This document shows, in pieces, positions 17,518 through 25,400 of a stretch of 47,725 nucleotides of DNA; position 1 is the stretch's first letter; each line of letters starts with the position of its first letter. The notes below the pieces were generated by a model. It did no database searches, had not been told where the DNA came from, and saw only the letters and a list, made by a program, of their open reading frames with translations. This DNA is from Geobacter sp. (GTDB lineage: Bacteria > Desulfobacterota > Desulfuromonadia > Geobacterales > Pseudopelobacteraceae): contig VFJW01000044.1 of assembly GCA_009885845.1 (NCBI GenBank), positions 1 through 47,725 of the forward strand, given 5' to 3'. The translations under genes and the position numbers were made by a program.

Positions 17518-17784
17518 ATGTTTAATGATAACAGCGATCTGGGCGCAGCTCTCTACAAAACATGGACCGAAAAACAGCGTGGCGACGAGATTGAAAAACT
17601 GGTTCAGGGATTTCGTAACGGCATTCCGGTCGGCATACTCTGCAAGATGTCCGAAACGGTCGCCGGCGACAGGGAAAAAGCCAGAAAATACCTCAAAAAG
17701 TTCATGAGCGCGAGCGAGCGCACGGCTGCTGTCGAATCAGTAGCAGGCTCTCTAAAGCCACTGGTTACATCATTTCTGGTATAA
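17518..17784 (+). CDS. small helical protein of unknown function
   Basis: 88 residues. GGAG precedes ATG 17518. It is basic to neutral and probably all-helical (DEIEKLVQGFRNGIP; EKARKYLKKFMSAS; AAVESVAGSLKPLV), with one cysteine (ILCKMSE). No family is recognised. It ends 17 bases before the SDR gene start and is likely in one transcript with it, after the PFOR terminator. Base use resembles its neighbours, arguing for a resident gene. Confidence 0.6.
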   Translation: MFNDNSDLGAALYKTWTEKQRGDEIEKLVQGFRNGIPVGILCKMSETVAGDREKARKYLKKFMSASERTAAVESVAGSLKPLVTSFLV

Positions 17785-17801
17785 AAATGCTGGAGAATAT
17801 T

Positions 17802-18719
17802 ATGCAAAACATTTTTATCGCTGGATGCGGGTACATCGGCGAACGAATTGCGCGCTCATATCTTGAATCCGTGACAGAGGTTACCTGCATGGTCAGATCA
17901 GCTGAACATGCGGCCAAACTCGAGTCTGCCGGTTTTACCACCTTTATCTCTGCCCTGGATGACCCGGTAACTCTCCCTGCCCTCAACATTTCGGGCAGGA
18001 TACTTTTCTACCTCGTACCCCCTCCCGGCGGGGGAGTTGTCGATACCCGTGCCAGAAATTTTATCGCACACATATCACAAGCTGAAAGGCCGGAGAAGAT
18101 CATCTACATGAGTGCGACTTCGGTGTATAGCGAAGTTGACAGTGGTATGATAACGGAAGAATCCGCAACAAGCCCTGATTCTGCTATGGGCAAGCGACGC
18201 CTTGATGCCGAGAACGCTTTTCTGTGTTATGGCGCGGAGTTTGCTGTTCCTGTCGTAATTCTGCGAGTCAGCGGTATCTATGGCCCCGGACGTCTGCCGC
18301 TGATGCAGATCAGTCATGGTCAACCACTGTTACGTGAGGATGAATCAGGACCAAGCAACCGCATTCATGCGGATGATCTTGCGGCAATCTGTGTGGCGGC
18401 GGCTGAAAAGGCAGTGAATGGGGACATCTTCAACGTCAGCGATGGCCGTCCTTCGAGCATGACATCGTATTTCAATGCCTGCGCTGATGCCCTCGGATAC
18501 CCGCGACAGCCACAGGTTACCCGTGATGAAGCACGACTGGTCATGTCACCTCTTATGTTTTCCTATGTCAGCACGTCACGAGTTATCGATAACAGCAGGA
18601 TGTTGCGGCGACTCGGCATACAACTCCGCTATGCTACCCTTTCGGAAGGACTTGCAGCATCTGCTCTCCAATCGTCTCAACTAATAAACACCGGGAATCG
18701 TCCTCTACCAAAACAGTAA
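17802..18719 (+). CDS. NAD(P)-binding epimerase/dehydratase-like protein, atypical SDR
   Basis: 305 residues from ATG 17802, which follows TGGAGAATATT; an ATG 15 bases earlier is less well placed. The Rossmann motif IAGCGYIGERIA (GxGxxG) is at the N-terminus. 'IIYMSATSVYSE' supplies the SDR serine strand, but the usual YxxxK active site reads DSAMGKRRLDAE, so the tyrosine is missing. 'ILRVSGIYGPGR' and 'RIHADDLAAICVAA' are typical of the extended SDR / YeeZ-like group. It is probably an NADP-binding enzyme of the atypical kind; the substrate is unknown. Confidence 0.75.
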   Translation: MQNIFIAGCGYIGERIARSYLESVTEVTCMVRSAEHAAKLESAGFTTFISALDDPVTLPALNISGRILFYLVPPPGGGVVDTRARNFIAHISQAERPEKIIYMSATSVYSEVDSGMITEESATSPDSAMGKRRLDAENAFLCYGAEFAVPVVILRVSGIYGPGRLPLMQISHGQPLLREDESGPSNRIHADDLAAICVAAAEKAVNGDIFNVSDGRPSSMTSYFNACADALGYPRQPQVTRDEARLVMSPLMFSYVSTSRVIDNSRMLRRLGIQLRYATLSEGLAASALQSSQLINTGNRPLPKQ

Positions 18720-18769
18720 AGTTGATTCATTTTCATGTGTAATGTCGTGTGGTTACCATATATTATTAT

Positions 18770-18798
18770 TTGCAATTTCATCATAAAAAGGGTATATT
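18770..18798 (+). promoter_or_regulatory. promoter of short RNA / folK leader
   Basis: TTGCAA (18770-18775), exactly 17 bases, TATATT (18793-18798). The predicted transcription start is near 18805. Confidence 0.65.
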
Positions 18799-18804
18799 GA
18801 CAGT

Positions 18805-18881
18805 ACGATAGCTTTGCGGGGGTTCTAACGAATCCTCGTTTGCCCTGGCAACCTCCCCTCCTGGTTGCCGGGGTGTTTTTT
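18805..18881 (+). ncRNA. candidate small RNA or attenuated folK leader
   Basis: A promoter at 18770-18798 is followed by a hairpin GGGGGTTC-TAAC-GAATCCTC (18818-18837, with two more flanking pairs and two G-T pairs). An 11-pair terminator hairpin follows (18843-18873, CCCTGGCAACC with GGTTGCCGGGG), ending in TGTTTTTT. The whole would give a ~75-base RNA ending 55 bases before folK. It is either a free small RNA or a leader that lets through some transcription into folK. I recognise no known riboswitch in it. Confidence 0.5.
18843..18881 (+). terminator. rho-independent terminator upstream of folK
   Basis: Eleven pairs (one T-G), a 9-base loop and a T-rich tail. It lies between a promoter and folK rather than behind a gene. 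Confidence 0.8.
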
Positions 18882-18935
18882 AAGGTCAGAGGGGTTACGG
18901 TTGACGCACCGGAACGGTTATGTTTTAATCACTCG

Positions 18936-19424
18936 GTGGAAAATGCTGCCTACATAGCACTTGGCTCCAATCTTGGAGACCGTGAACTCAATCTGCTGCG
19001 GGCTGTTGCAGAGGTCGGCAGACTGCCGGACAGCAGGGTTACTGCTCTTTCGGCTTTTTATGAGACATCTCCAGTTGGATCGGTAAAACAGGATGCGTTC
19101 TACAACGCGGTGCTGAGACTCTCCACCCGACTTGAACCCCGCTCACTACTGGCCCATTTGCTGCGGATCGAGAGTGAGATATTCAAGCGTTCCAGAACAA
19201 TCCATCAGGGTCCACGCAGAATGGATCTCGATCTTTTGCTCTACGGTGACGTGTCAATTAGCGAAAAAGACCTTATAGTACCTCATCCCCGACTGGCGGA
19301 ACGCCGCTTCGTCCTGCAGCCTCTCGGTGAAATAGCACCGGATCTGCTGCACCCCGTGACCGGGAAGACCATACTCGAACTGCTATCCTCGCTGAAATCA
19401 GACGAGACTGTTGTCAAATTGTAA
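18936..19424 (+). CDS. folK: 6-hydroxymethyl-7,8-dihydropterin pyrophosphokinase
   Basis: 162 residues from GTG 18936. The open frame extends back to 18840, but that part is the terminator, and homologues begin right at 'AAYIALGSNLGDRE'. HPPK motifs: ALGSNLGDRELNL (residues ~7-19), 'SAFYETSPVG' (about 45), 'RRMDLDLLLYGD' (about 97; the two Mg-binding Asp) and 'VPHPRLAERRFVLQPL'. It transfers pyrophosphate from ATP to the pterin in folate synthesis. No strong ribosome site is visible. The upstream leader suggests regulated expression. Other folate genes are not in the window. Confidence 0.93.
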   Translation: MENAAYIALGSNLGDRELNLLRAVAEVGRLPDSRVTALSAFYETSPVGSVKQDAFYNAVLRLSTRLEPRSLLAHLLRIESEIFKRSRTIHQGPRRMDLDLLLYGDVSISEKDLIVPHPRLAERRFVLQPLGEIAPDLLHPVTGKTILELLSSLKSDETVVKL

Positions 19425-19438
19425 CCGGAGGTACGGGT

Positions 19439-19702
19439 GTGATCAGATTTTTAATTGTGGGGCTGTTGCTGTACATCGGCTACCGCATTATTATTTCGCT
19501 GACCTCGGCAAAAAAACCGCTGTCAAAACCTGACGGTAACCGGGGTGCCGGCATAGAGACCCACCGCGATCCGGTATGCGGGGTCTATGTGTCGGAAGAA
19601 ACGGCTGTCATCGGCAGACATGAAGGTCAGCGGCACTATTTCTGTTCAATGGATTGTCTGGAAAAATATCGTGAAAAACTCGACGTCTCTTCACCATCAT
19701 AA
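19439..19702 (+). CDS. membrane-anchored YHS-type metal-binding protein
   Basis: 87 residues from GTG 19439, after CGGAGG. One N-terminal transmembrane helix (IRFLIVGLLLYIGYRIIISL), a basic linker, then a YHS-like domain: DPVCGVYVSE, a 'GQRHYFCSMDCLEKY' finish. The cysteine spacing (C at DPVC, then CSMDC) is that of YHS/TRASH metal-sensing domains of copper and heavy-metal proteins. It lies 14 bases after folK and 12 before the transaldolase gene, so is co-transcribed. The ligand is unknown. Confidence 0.75.
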   Translation: MIRFLIVGLLLYIGYRIIISLTSAKKPLSKPDGNRGAGIETHRDPVCGVYVSEETAVIGRHEGQRHYFCSMDCLEKYREKLDVSSPS

Positions 19703-19714
19703 CTGGAGGAAAGT

Positions 19715-20359
19715 ATGAAATTTTTTATCGACACTGCAGATGTAAAAGAAATTCGGGAAGCACATGCACTCGGCCTGGTTGACGGTGTAACCACCAACCC
19801 GTCACTGATTGCAAAATCAGGACGTAAATTCAAGGACGTCATCAAGGAGATCGTATCCATCGTTGACGGCCCGATTTCTGCCGAAGTCATTTCCCTTGAT
19901 GCTCCGGGAATGATTAAGGAGGGGAAAGAGCTTGCCAAGATACACAAGAACATAGTCGTCAAACTTCCGATGACTCCGGAAGGGCTTAAAGCCTGCAAAG
20001 CACTCACCGATAAAGGCATCAAAACCAACGTAACCCTTATTTTTACCGCAATGCAGGCGCTATTGGCAGCCAAAGCGGGCGCGACCTATGTATCGCCGTT
20101 CGTTGGCCGCCTTGACGACATTTCCCAGGACGGCATGGGTATCATCGAAGATATTCGTACCATTTTTGACAACTATGGCTATATGGCCGAAATTATCGTA
20201 GCCAGCGTCCGCAACCCGATTCATGTCCTGGACTCAGCCCTGATCGGTGCCGATATTGCAACAATTCCGTACTCGGTTATGATTCAGCTGGCCAAACATC
20301 CGCTGACCGATGCCGGTATCGAAAAGTTTCTCAAAGACTGGGAGAGCGTGCCGAAATAA
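19715..20359 (+). CDS. transaldolase (short, FSA/TalC-type)
   Basis: 214 residues, matching the short transaldolase / fructose-6-phosphate aldolase subfamily. It starts with [16 protein letters not shown] and '[13 protein letters not shown]'. The Schiff-base lysine is in '[15 protein letters not shown]' (about Lys83), followed by '[28 protein letters not shown]' (quoted here as [10 protein letters not shown]) and 'ASVRNPIHV'. It moves dihydroxyacetone units in the non-oxidative pentose phosphate pathway. CTGGAGGAAAG precedes ATG 19715. It ends one base before glgA. Confidence 0.93.
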   Translation: MKFFIDTADVKEIREAHALGLVDGVTTNPSLIAKSGRKFKDVIKEIVSIVDGPISAEVISLDAPGMIKEGKELAKIHKNIVVKLPMTPEGLKACKALTDKGIKTNVTLIFTAMQALLAAKAGATYVSPFVGRLDDISQDGMGIIEDIRTIFDNYGYMAEIIVASVRNPIHVLDSALIGADIATIPYSVMIQLAKHPLTDAGIEKFLKDWESVPK

Positions 20360-20360
20360 T

Positions 20361-21893
20361 ATGTCCGCATCCAAGACCACGAAATCATTCACCCCTCTCT
20401 CAATACTCTTCTCCGCCTCAGAAGCCGCCCCCTTCGCCAAAGAAGGGGGACTCGGTGACGTAGTGAGCGCCCTGCCGAAATATCTTGCCCGCCTGGGCCA
20501 TGATGTGCGGATTGTCTTACCACGTTACTACAGCATTAAACCGGAAAAATATGGATTGAAACTGTTACCGGGAACACTGGTTGTTCCGATGGGAATCATT
20601 GGTCATCAATACTGCGGAGTCCGGGAGGGACGTCTGCCCGGAAGCGACGTGCCGGTCTACTTTCTGGAGCACGAAGCATATTATGGTCGCGCGGGACTCT
20701 ATCAGCAGGGCGGCGAAGGCTATCTCGATAACGACAACCGTTTTGTCTTCCTCTCAAAAGCCACGTTAGAACTCTGCAAGATGCTCAACTTTTCTCCGGA
20801 TGTGATCCATGCCCACGACTGGCACACCGGTGTCATTCCGGTTCTACTGAACACCTCTTATCTGCATGATCGTTTCGTCGGAAATGCCGCTTCACTGCTC
20901 ACGCTGCACAACATGCAGCATCAGGGGAACTTTTACCCCGGACTTATGGATGTCCTCGGAATCGGCTGGAAGCATTTCAATTACCTTGAGCTGGAAATGG
21001 ATGATCAGGTCAACCTGTTGAAAGGGGGCATCTATCACGCAACCCTGCTCAATACTGTCAGTGAAGAGTATTCCCGGGAAATTCAGACCGCAGCATTCGG
21101 CTGGGGACTGGAAGGGACAATACGGGATCGCTCAGCTGATTTGAGCGGCATCCTGAATGGGGTTGATTATGAGGAGTGGGACCCGGCAGTTGACCCGTTC
21201 ATCGCTGCCAATTACACGGTTCGCACGGTAAAGAAAGGGAAAGCCGCCTGCAAACGTGATCTTCAGTCGGCAATGGGACTGCCGCAACGGGACGATGTGC
21301 CGCTGTTCGGAATTGTTTCCCGCATGGTTAAACAGAAAGGCACCGATATCCTGGCCGAGGCCATTCACCGCATCATGGAAATGGATTGCCAGTTTGTTGT
21401 AGTCGGCAACGGTGAACCGTGGGCGCATTTCTATTTCGGTGACATCGCCGCTCTCTATCCTGAAAAATTTGCCTGCTATATCGGTTACAACGAAGCGCTG
21501 GCCCATAAGGTTGAAGCCGGAGCAGATTTTTTTGTCATGCCGTCCGCCTTTGAGCCATGCGGACTGAATCAGATGTATTCACTTGCTTATGGCACTCCTC
21601 CAATCGTTCGCGCCACCGGAGGACTCGATGACAGTGTCGAAAACTTCAACGAAGCCGTCATGACCGGCGATGGATTCAAATTCTGGAATCACAGCGCAAC
21701 GGCACTGTTCGACACAATCGGCTGGGCCGCCTGGACGTTTTTCAATAACCCCAAAGGACTGGCCGCACTTCGTAAAAACGGCATGAAGAAGCGCTTCACC
21801 TGGGAGAACGCCGCCCATAAGTACGACGAACTCTATCACCTGGCTATTATGCGGCGCCGGGGCATCGAGTATTATCGCAACCGCTTCAAATAA
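20361..21893 (+). CDS. glgA: glycogen synthase (ADP-glucose)
   Basis: 510 residues from ATG 20361, immediately after the transaldolase stop; an upstream in-frame ATG would overlap that gene by 50 bases. GT5 GlgA: the N-terminal loop AKEGGLGDVVSALPKYL replaces the usual KTGGLADV with KEGGLGDV, still binding ADP-glucose. 'HAHDWHTGVIPVLL' (about 150), 'LTLHNMQHQG', 'GILNGVDYEEWDP', 'SRMVKQKGTDIL', and the C-terminal 'MPSAFEPCGLNQMYSLAYGT' with the catalytic glutamate. It extends alpha-1,4-glucan chains. It overlaps nothing and is followed three bases later by the ubiD-like gene. Confidence 0.95.
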   Translation: MSASKTTKSFTPLSILFSASEAAPFAKEGGLGDVVSALPKYLARLGHDVRIVLPRYYSIKPEKYGLKLLPGTLVVPMGIIGHQYCGVREGRLPGSDVPVYFLEHEAYYGRAGLYQQGGEGYLDNDNRFVFLSKATLELCKMLNFSPDVIHAHDWHTGVIPVLLNTSYLHDRFVGNAASLLTLHNMQHQGNFYPGLMDVLGIGWKHFNYLELEMDDQVNLLKGGIYHATLLNTVSEEYSREIQTAAFGWGLEGTIRDRSADLSGILNGVDYEEWDPAVDPFIAANYTVRTVKKGKAACKRDLQSAMGLPQRDDVPLFGIVSRMVKQKGTDILAEAIHRIMEMDCQFVVVGNGEPWAHFYFGDIAALYPEKFACYIGYNEALAHKVEAGADFFVMPSAFEPCGLNQMYSLAYGTPPIVRATGGLDDSVENFNEAVMTGDGFKFWNHSATALFDTIGWAAWTFFNNPKGLAALRKNGMKKRFTWENAAHKYDELYHLAIMRRRGIEYYRNRFK

Positions 21894-21896
21894 TTC

Positions 21897-23297
21897 ATGG
21901 CCACATCTCCACTCCTCCAATTCATCTCTCAGCTTGAAGTCATCGGAGAGCTTTCCCGCATTTCGGTATCTGTCGACCCTCTCCTGGAGATAGCAGCCAT
22001 TACCGATCGGGTCTGCAAACAACCTCAGGGGGGGAATGCGCTGCTCTTTGAACAACCTGCTGACAGTTGTTTTCCGGTTGTCACCAATCTGTTTGGATCG
22101 CAGGATCGGGTTTGCCGGGCACTTGGCGTCAATAACCTCAGCGTGTTAACCGACCGACTCAGCGCTCTGCTTGACCAGATACCAGAGATTGACATCACGG
22201 CACTCGACCGTCAGATTGAAGCTCTGCCTGAATTCAACCGCTTTGCCCCGTATCCTGCTACGGAACCTGATTCTGCCATGATCCGGATGACACCTCCGGA
22301 TCTTACTCGTTTTCCTTTTCTGCAGAGCTGGTCGGGCGATGGTGCAGCTGACGGCCATGCACGCTACATCACCCTGCCTCAGGTTTTTACCGCCGACCCG
22401 GATGGTGGCACCCATAATTGCGGAGTGTACCGGGTACAGCTCCGCGGTGAACGTGAAGCTGCTATTCAGTGGAAAACAGGCAGCGGTGCGGCACAGCACG
22501 CCGAACTGTACCGGCGTGCAGGAAAAGCTATGCCGGTGGCGATTGTTCTTGGTGGAGATCCGGCAACTCTTTTCAGCGCAATGTTCCCCCTGCCAGGTGA
22601 TCTTGACGAAATGACCTTTGCCGGCTTTCTGCGCGGAGCTCCGCTTGCAACTATCCCCTGCTTGACTGTCTCACTGCGGGTGCCGCACGGAGGAGAGGTT
22701 GTCATCGAGGGGTACGTTGAACCGGGTGAATCAGTTACCGAGGGCCCCTTTGGCAATCACACCGGATTCTATTCCCCGGCTGCCCCGGCTTCTCTGATTC
22801 GAATCACGTCCATCTGCCACCGCCAGGACGCTATCATTCCTGCAACTGTTGTCGGCCCGCCTCCGATGGAGGACTGCTGGATGGCACAGGCATGGGAGCG
22901 GTTGCTGCTTGCGCTTCTGCAGAAGATGGTTCCGGCGGTCATAGATATCAGCTTCCCTTTTGAGTGGGTTTTCCATCAAAGCGCCATCATTTCCCTTGAA
23001 AATCCTCAACCTGGCATGGTACGGAATATTGCACCGCTACTGTGGGCACTGCCGTGGTTCGCATCGGCACGGATTCTGCTGTTCGTCTCTGCGGACTCTG
23101 AAGCGATCAAGCTGTCACGGGCAGCCTGGAGATACATCAACGTGGCAGACGCTACCAATGACATTATCCTTGACAGTGGCACCGACCGGGTTGCAATCGA
23201 TGCTACCGGTTGTCGTTTGCCGCGGTCTATGGTGACTCTTTCTGCCGAATCCGCAGCACTCATCGCACGTCGTTGGCAGGAGTACACCGTTGCGTAA
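21897..23297 (+). CDS. UbiD-family decarboxylase, probably menaquinone (futalosine) pathway
   Basis: 466 residues. UbiD features: 'ALLFEQ', 'VVTNLFGSQDRVCRALGV' (about 62), 'HNCGVYRVQLRGE' and 'EGPFGNHTGFYSP' (about 280, contains the region binding prenylated FMN and the catalytic Glu-Arg-Glu network), 'PPPMEDCWMAQAWERLLL'. These enzymes use prenyl-FMN made by UbiX, encoded three genes downstream. With the UbiA-like gene between, the set matches the late futalosine pathway (MqnL-MqnP-MqnM) in Geobacter relatives, converting the naphthoate to demethylmenaquinone. The assignment to that pathway is inference from neighbours. Confidence 0.85.
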   Translation: MATSPLLQFISQLEVIGELSRISVSVDPLLEIAAITDRVCKQPQGGNALLFEQPADSCFPVVTNLFGSQDRVCRALGVNNLSVLTDRLSALLDQIPEIDITALDRQIEALPEFNRFAPYPATEPDSAMIRMTPPDLTRFPFLQSWSGDGAADGHARYITLPQVFTADPDGGTHNCGVYRVQLRGEREAAIQWKTGSGAAQHAELYRRAGKAMPVAIVLGGDPATLFSAMFPLPGDLDEMTFAGFLRGAPLATIPCLTVSLRVPHGGEVVIEGYVEPGESVTEGPFGNHTGFYSPAAPASLIRITSICHRQDAIIPATVVGPPPMEDCWMAQAWERLLLALLQKMVPAVIDISFPFEWVFHQSAIISLENPQPGMVRNIAPLLWALPWFASARILLFVSADSEAIKLSRAAWRYINVADATNDIILDSGTDRVAIDATGCRLPRSMVTLSAESAALIARRWQEYTVA

Positions 23298-23799
23298 CAG
23301 ACTTTGGCTATTTCTCGCCCTTATGTTTGCTCTGCTTCCGGCCTGTTATCATATGCGGGCCGATGCAGAACCGATTGCCGCCCGAATCATAACCCTGCCG
23401 GGACGACCGCAGGATGTTGTGAGAAAGATCCGTACTCTCCTTGAGGACACATGGAAGTGCCGTATCCTTGAAACTGACAGCAGCGGAACAATCCTCATAA
23501 CAGCTCCGTATCATTTCACAACCGAAACCGGCTTCGGACAGCCGGCGGGAGGGAGGAAGTACTACACCCAGTTACGGATTGAGGTGCAGATGATTAACGG
23601 GGCTGTCACGGCACACATCTCTCACTACAATTTTGAAATCCGGACCTCATATGCCTTCAATAAAGAAGGCCAGGTAGGAACCATGTATAAACATTACCCT
23701 TACGAAGAATATCCCGGAATGTTTGATCTTACCTTGATAAACAGTGAAATGGACCGGGCTTCGGCCGATATTATGCGCATTTTCAAGGAGTACCGGTAA
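23290..23799 (+). CDS. putative lipoprotein in menaquinone cluster
   Basis: 169 residues from TTG 23290, overlapping the ubiD end by eight bases. Residues 1-19 form a lipoprotein signal peptide with lipobox LLPAC (Cys19). The mature part has 'IAARIITLPGRPQDVVRKI' and beta-rich 'RKYYTQLRIEVQMINGAVTAHISHYNFEIRT' (shown in part: YYTQLRIEVQM), suggesting a small alpha/beta lipoprotein. No family is recognised. It ends two bases before the UbiA-like gene, so co-expression with the quinone enzymes is certain, but a quinone role is not shown. Confidence 0.7.
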   Translation: MRNRLWLFLALMFALLPACYHMRADAEPIAARIITLPGRPQDVVRKIRTLLEDTWKCRILETDSSGTILITAPYHFTTETGFGQPAGGRKYYTQLRIEVQMINGAVTAHISHYNFEIRTSYAFNKEGQVGTMYKHYPYEEYPGMFDLTLINSEMDRASADIMRIFKEYR

Positions 23800-23801
23800 C
23801 G

Positions 23802-24665
23802 ATGGCCGACATCACCACAAAAATAAAAATATTTCTGGAGATGATCAAGTTTTCCCATACGATCTTTGCACTCCCGTTCGCCCTGACCGGGGCTCTGTTG
23901 GCAGCAGGAGGACTTCCCACTATCCACCAGGCTCTCTGGATTATCCTTGCGATGGTCGGTGCCCGCACGGCAGCCATGGCAATGAACCGGTTGATCGACG
24001 CCGGAATAGACGCGCGCAACCCCCGAACCGCAGCCAGAGCCATCCCGGCAGGCCTCATCAGCAAGGGCCTGACACTGTTCTTCATCGTTGCGGCGACCGC
24101 CCTGATGCTGATTTCTGCACAGATGCTTAATCCTCTCTGCCTCATGCTCTCGCCGATTGCTCTGTTTTTTCTGCTGCTCTACTCGTACTGTAAGCGTTTC
24201 ACCGCGCTGGCCCATGTAGTACTCGGAGTCTGTCTGGCAGCAGCGCCAATAGGTGCCTGGGTGGCAATTCGCGGTACGATTGATCCACCGGCACTGGTTC
24301 TGGGAGGGGTGGTACTGTTCTGGGTTGCCGGTTTTGACATCCTGTATGCACTTCAGGATCTGGAATTTGACCGTTCTGCAAGCCTGCATTCCATACCGGT
24401 TCTGCTCGGCGTTACTGGCTCAATACGAACGGCCCGTATTTTTCACACGATTATGGTCTCTCTGCTTTTCACTCTGTACAATTTCATGCAACTTGGGGCA
24501 TTTTTTTTATGTGGCATACTTGTTTCGACAGCAATGCTGATTTACGAACACTGGCTGCTGCGTAACGGCGATCTGAGCAAGCTGGACGCGGCGTTTTTCA
24601 ACATGAACGGATACATCAGTGTTGCCCTGTTACTTTTTACGGCAGCTGATGTTCTGACGAGGTGA
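23802..24665 (+). CDS. mqnP: UbiA-family prenyltransferase (MqnP-like)
   Basis: 287 residues, about eight to nine transmembrane helices. The first Asp-rich motif is 'NRLIDAGIDARNPRT' (NxxxDxxxD, about 66) and the second is 'YALQDLEFDRS' (DxxxD, about 186), which bind the prenyl diphosphate through Mg. The NPRTAxRAIPAG stretch is typical of the MqnP/'ubiA_other' branch more than of true 4-hydroxybenzoate transferases. It lies between the UbiD-like and UbiX-like genes with gaps of two and three bases. Membrane enzyme of menaquinone synthesis by homology and context. Confidence 0.85.
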   Translation: MADITTKIKIFLEMIKFSHTIFALPFALTGALLAAGGLPTIHQALWIILAMVGARTAAMAMNRLIDAGIDARNPRTAARAIPAGLISKGLTLFFIVAATALMLISAQMLNPLCLMLSPIALFFLLLYSYCKRFTALAHVVLGVCLAAAPIGAWVAIRGTIDPPALVLGGVVLFWVAGFDILYALQDLEFDRSASLHSIPVLLGVTGSIRTARIFHTIMVSLLFTLYNFMQLGAFFLCGILVSTAMLIYEHWLLRNGDLSKLDAAFFNMNGYISVALLLFTAADVLTR

Positions 24666-24668
24666 CAC

Positions 24669-25274
24669 ATGAAACAGAGGCACATTTTTGTCGCACTAAC
24701 CGGCGCTTCAGGTTCAATGTATGGGCTCCGCCTTGCTGAACAGCTTTGTCTGAAAGGTTTTAAGGTCACGTTCAGTGCCAGCTGCAGCGGCACTGCAGTC
24801 TGCAGGGAAGAAACCGGCCTTGACCTCTCCGGCGATCTGGATAAAGCGCTGCATCGTCTCTATGCTCATCTTGAAATCACTTCCGGCATCACTCTGGTGC
24901 ATCCTGATGACCTGTTCTGCGCTGCAGCCAGCGGCTCATCCGCTCCCGATGCAATGGTAGTCTCTCCATGCAGCATGGGAACGCTGGCACGGGTTGCCTG
25001 CGGGATTTCCGGCAACCTGATCGAACGGAGTGCCGATGTCATGCTGAAGGAGCGGCGACCGCTGCTGTTGGTCCCCCGGGAGACACCGCTTTCCGATATC
25101 CACCTTGAAAATATGCTGAAACTTTCCCGCGCCGGAGCACGGATTATACCGGCGATGCCGGGCTTCTACGGCAGACCGGAAACAGTGCTGGATCTGGTTG
25201 ATTTTGTCGTGGGAAAAGTGCTGGATCAACTCGGAGTCGAGAACGATCTCTATACGCGCTGGGGAACGGAATAA
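24669..25274 (+). CDS. ubiX: UbiX flavin prenyltransferase
   Basis: 201 residues. UbiX/Pad1 motifs: 'FVALTGASGSMYGLRLAE' (FMN-binding GASG, residues ~8-25), 'AAASGSSAPDAMVVSPCSMGTLARVA' (shown as VVSPCSMGTLARVA; SPCSM is diagnostic) and 'PLLLVPRETPLSDIHLENM' with the RETP signature, 'PAMPGFYGRPETVLDLVDFVVGKVLDQLG' (PGFY). It joins dimethylallyl phosphate to FMN to make the prenyl-FMN needed by the UbiD-like enzyme in the same operon. It is the last gene of the menaquinone set. Confidence 0.95.
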   Translation: MKQRHIFVALTGASGSMYGLRLAEQLCLKGFKVTFSASCSGTAVCREETGLDLSGDLDKALHRLYAHLEITSGITLVHPDDLFCAAASGSSAPDAMVVSPCSMGTLARVACGISGNLIERSADVMLKERRPLLLVPRETPLSDIHLENMLKLSRAGARIIPAMPGFYGRPETVLDLVDFVVGKVLDQLGVENDLYTRWGTE

Positions 25275-25311
25275 TAATTGCCCGTAATTATTAGAACCAA
25301 AACATTCGATT

Positions 25312-25400
25312 TCACGCAGCGACGCAACGACGCAACGCTTAAAACCCTGTATTACTCATCGGTTAAAAGCCTTTCGTTGCGTCGTTGCGTCGTTGCGTGA
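25312..25400. repeat. large inverted repeat with internal GCAACGAC tandem units
   Basis: Left arm 25312-25337 and right arm 25375-25400 are 26 bases each and complementary with one mismatch. Each arm is built of repeated GCAACGAC units. The loop is 37 bases. The right arm runs into the start region of the glycosyltransferase gene. It is a very stable cruciform or RNA hairpin and has no T-run, so it is not a classical terminator; an intergenic repeat family is more likely. Confidence 0.85.
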
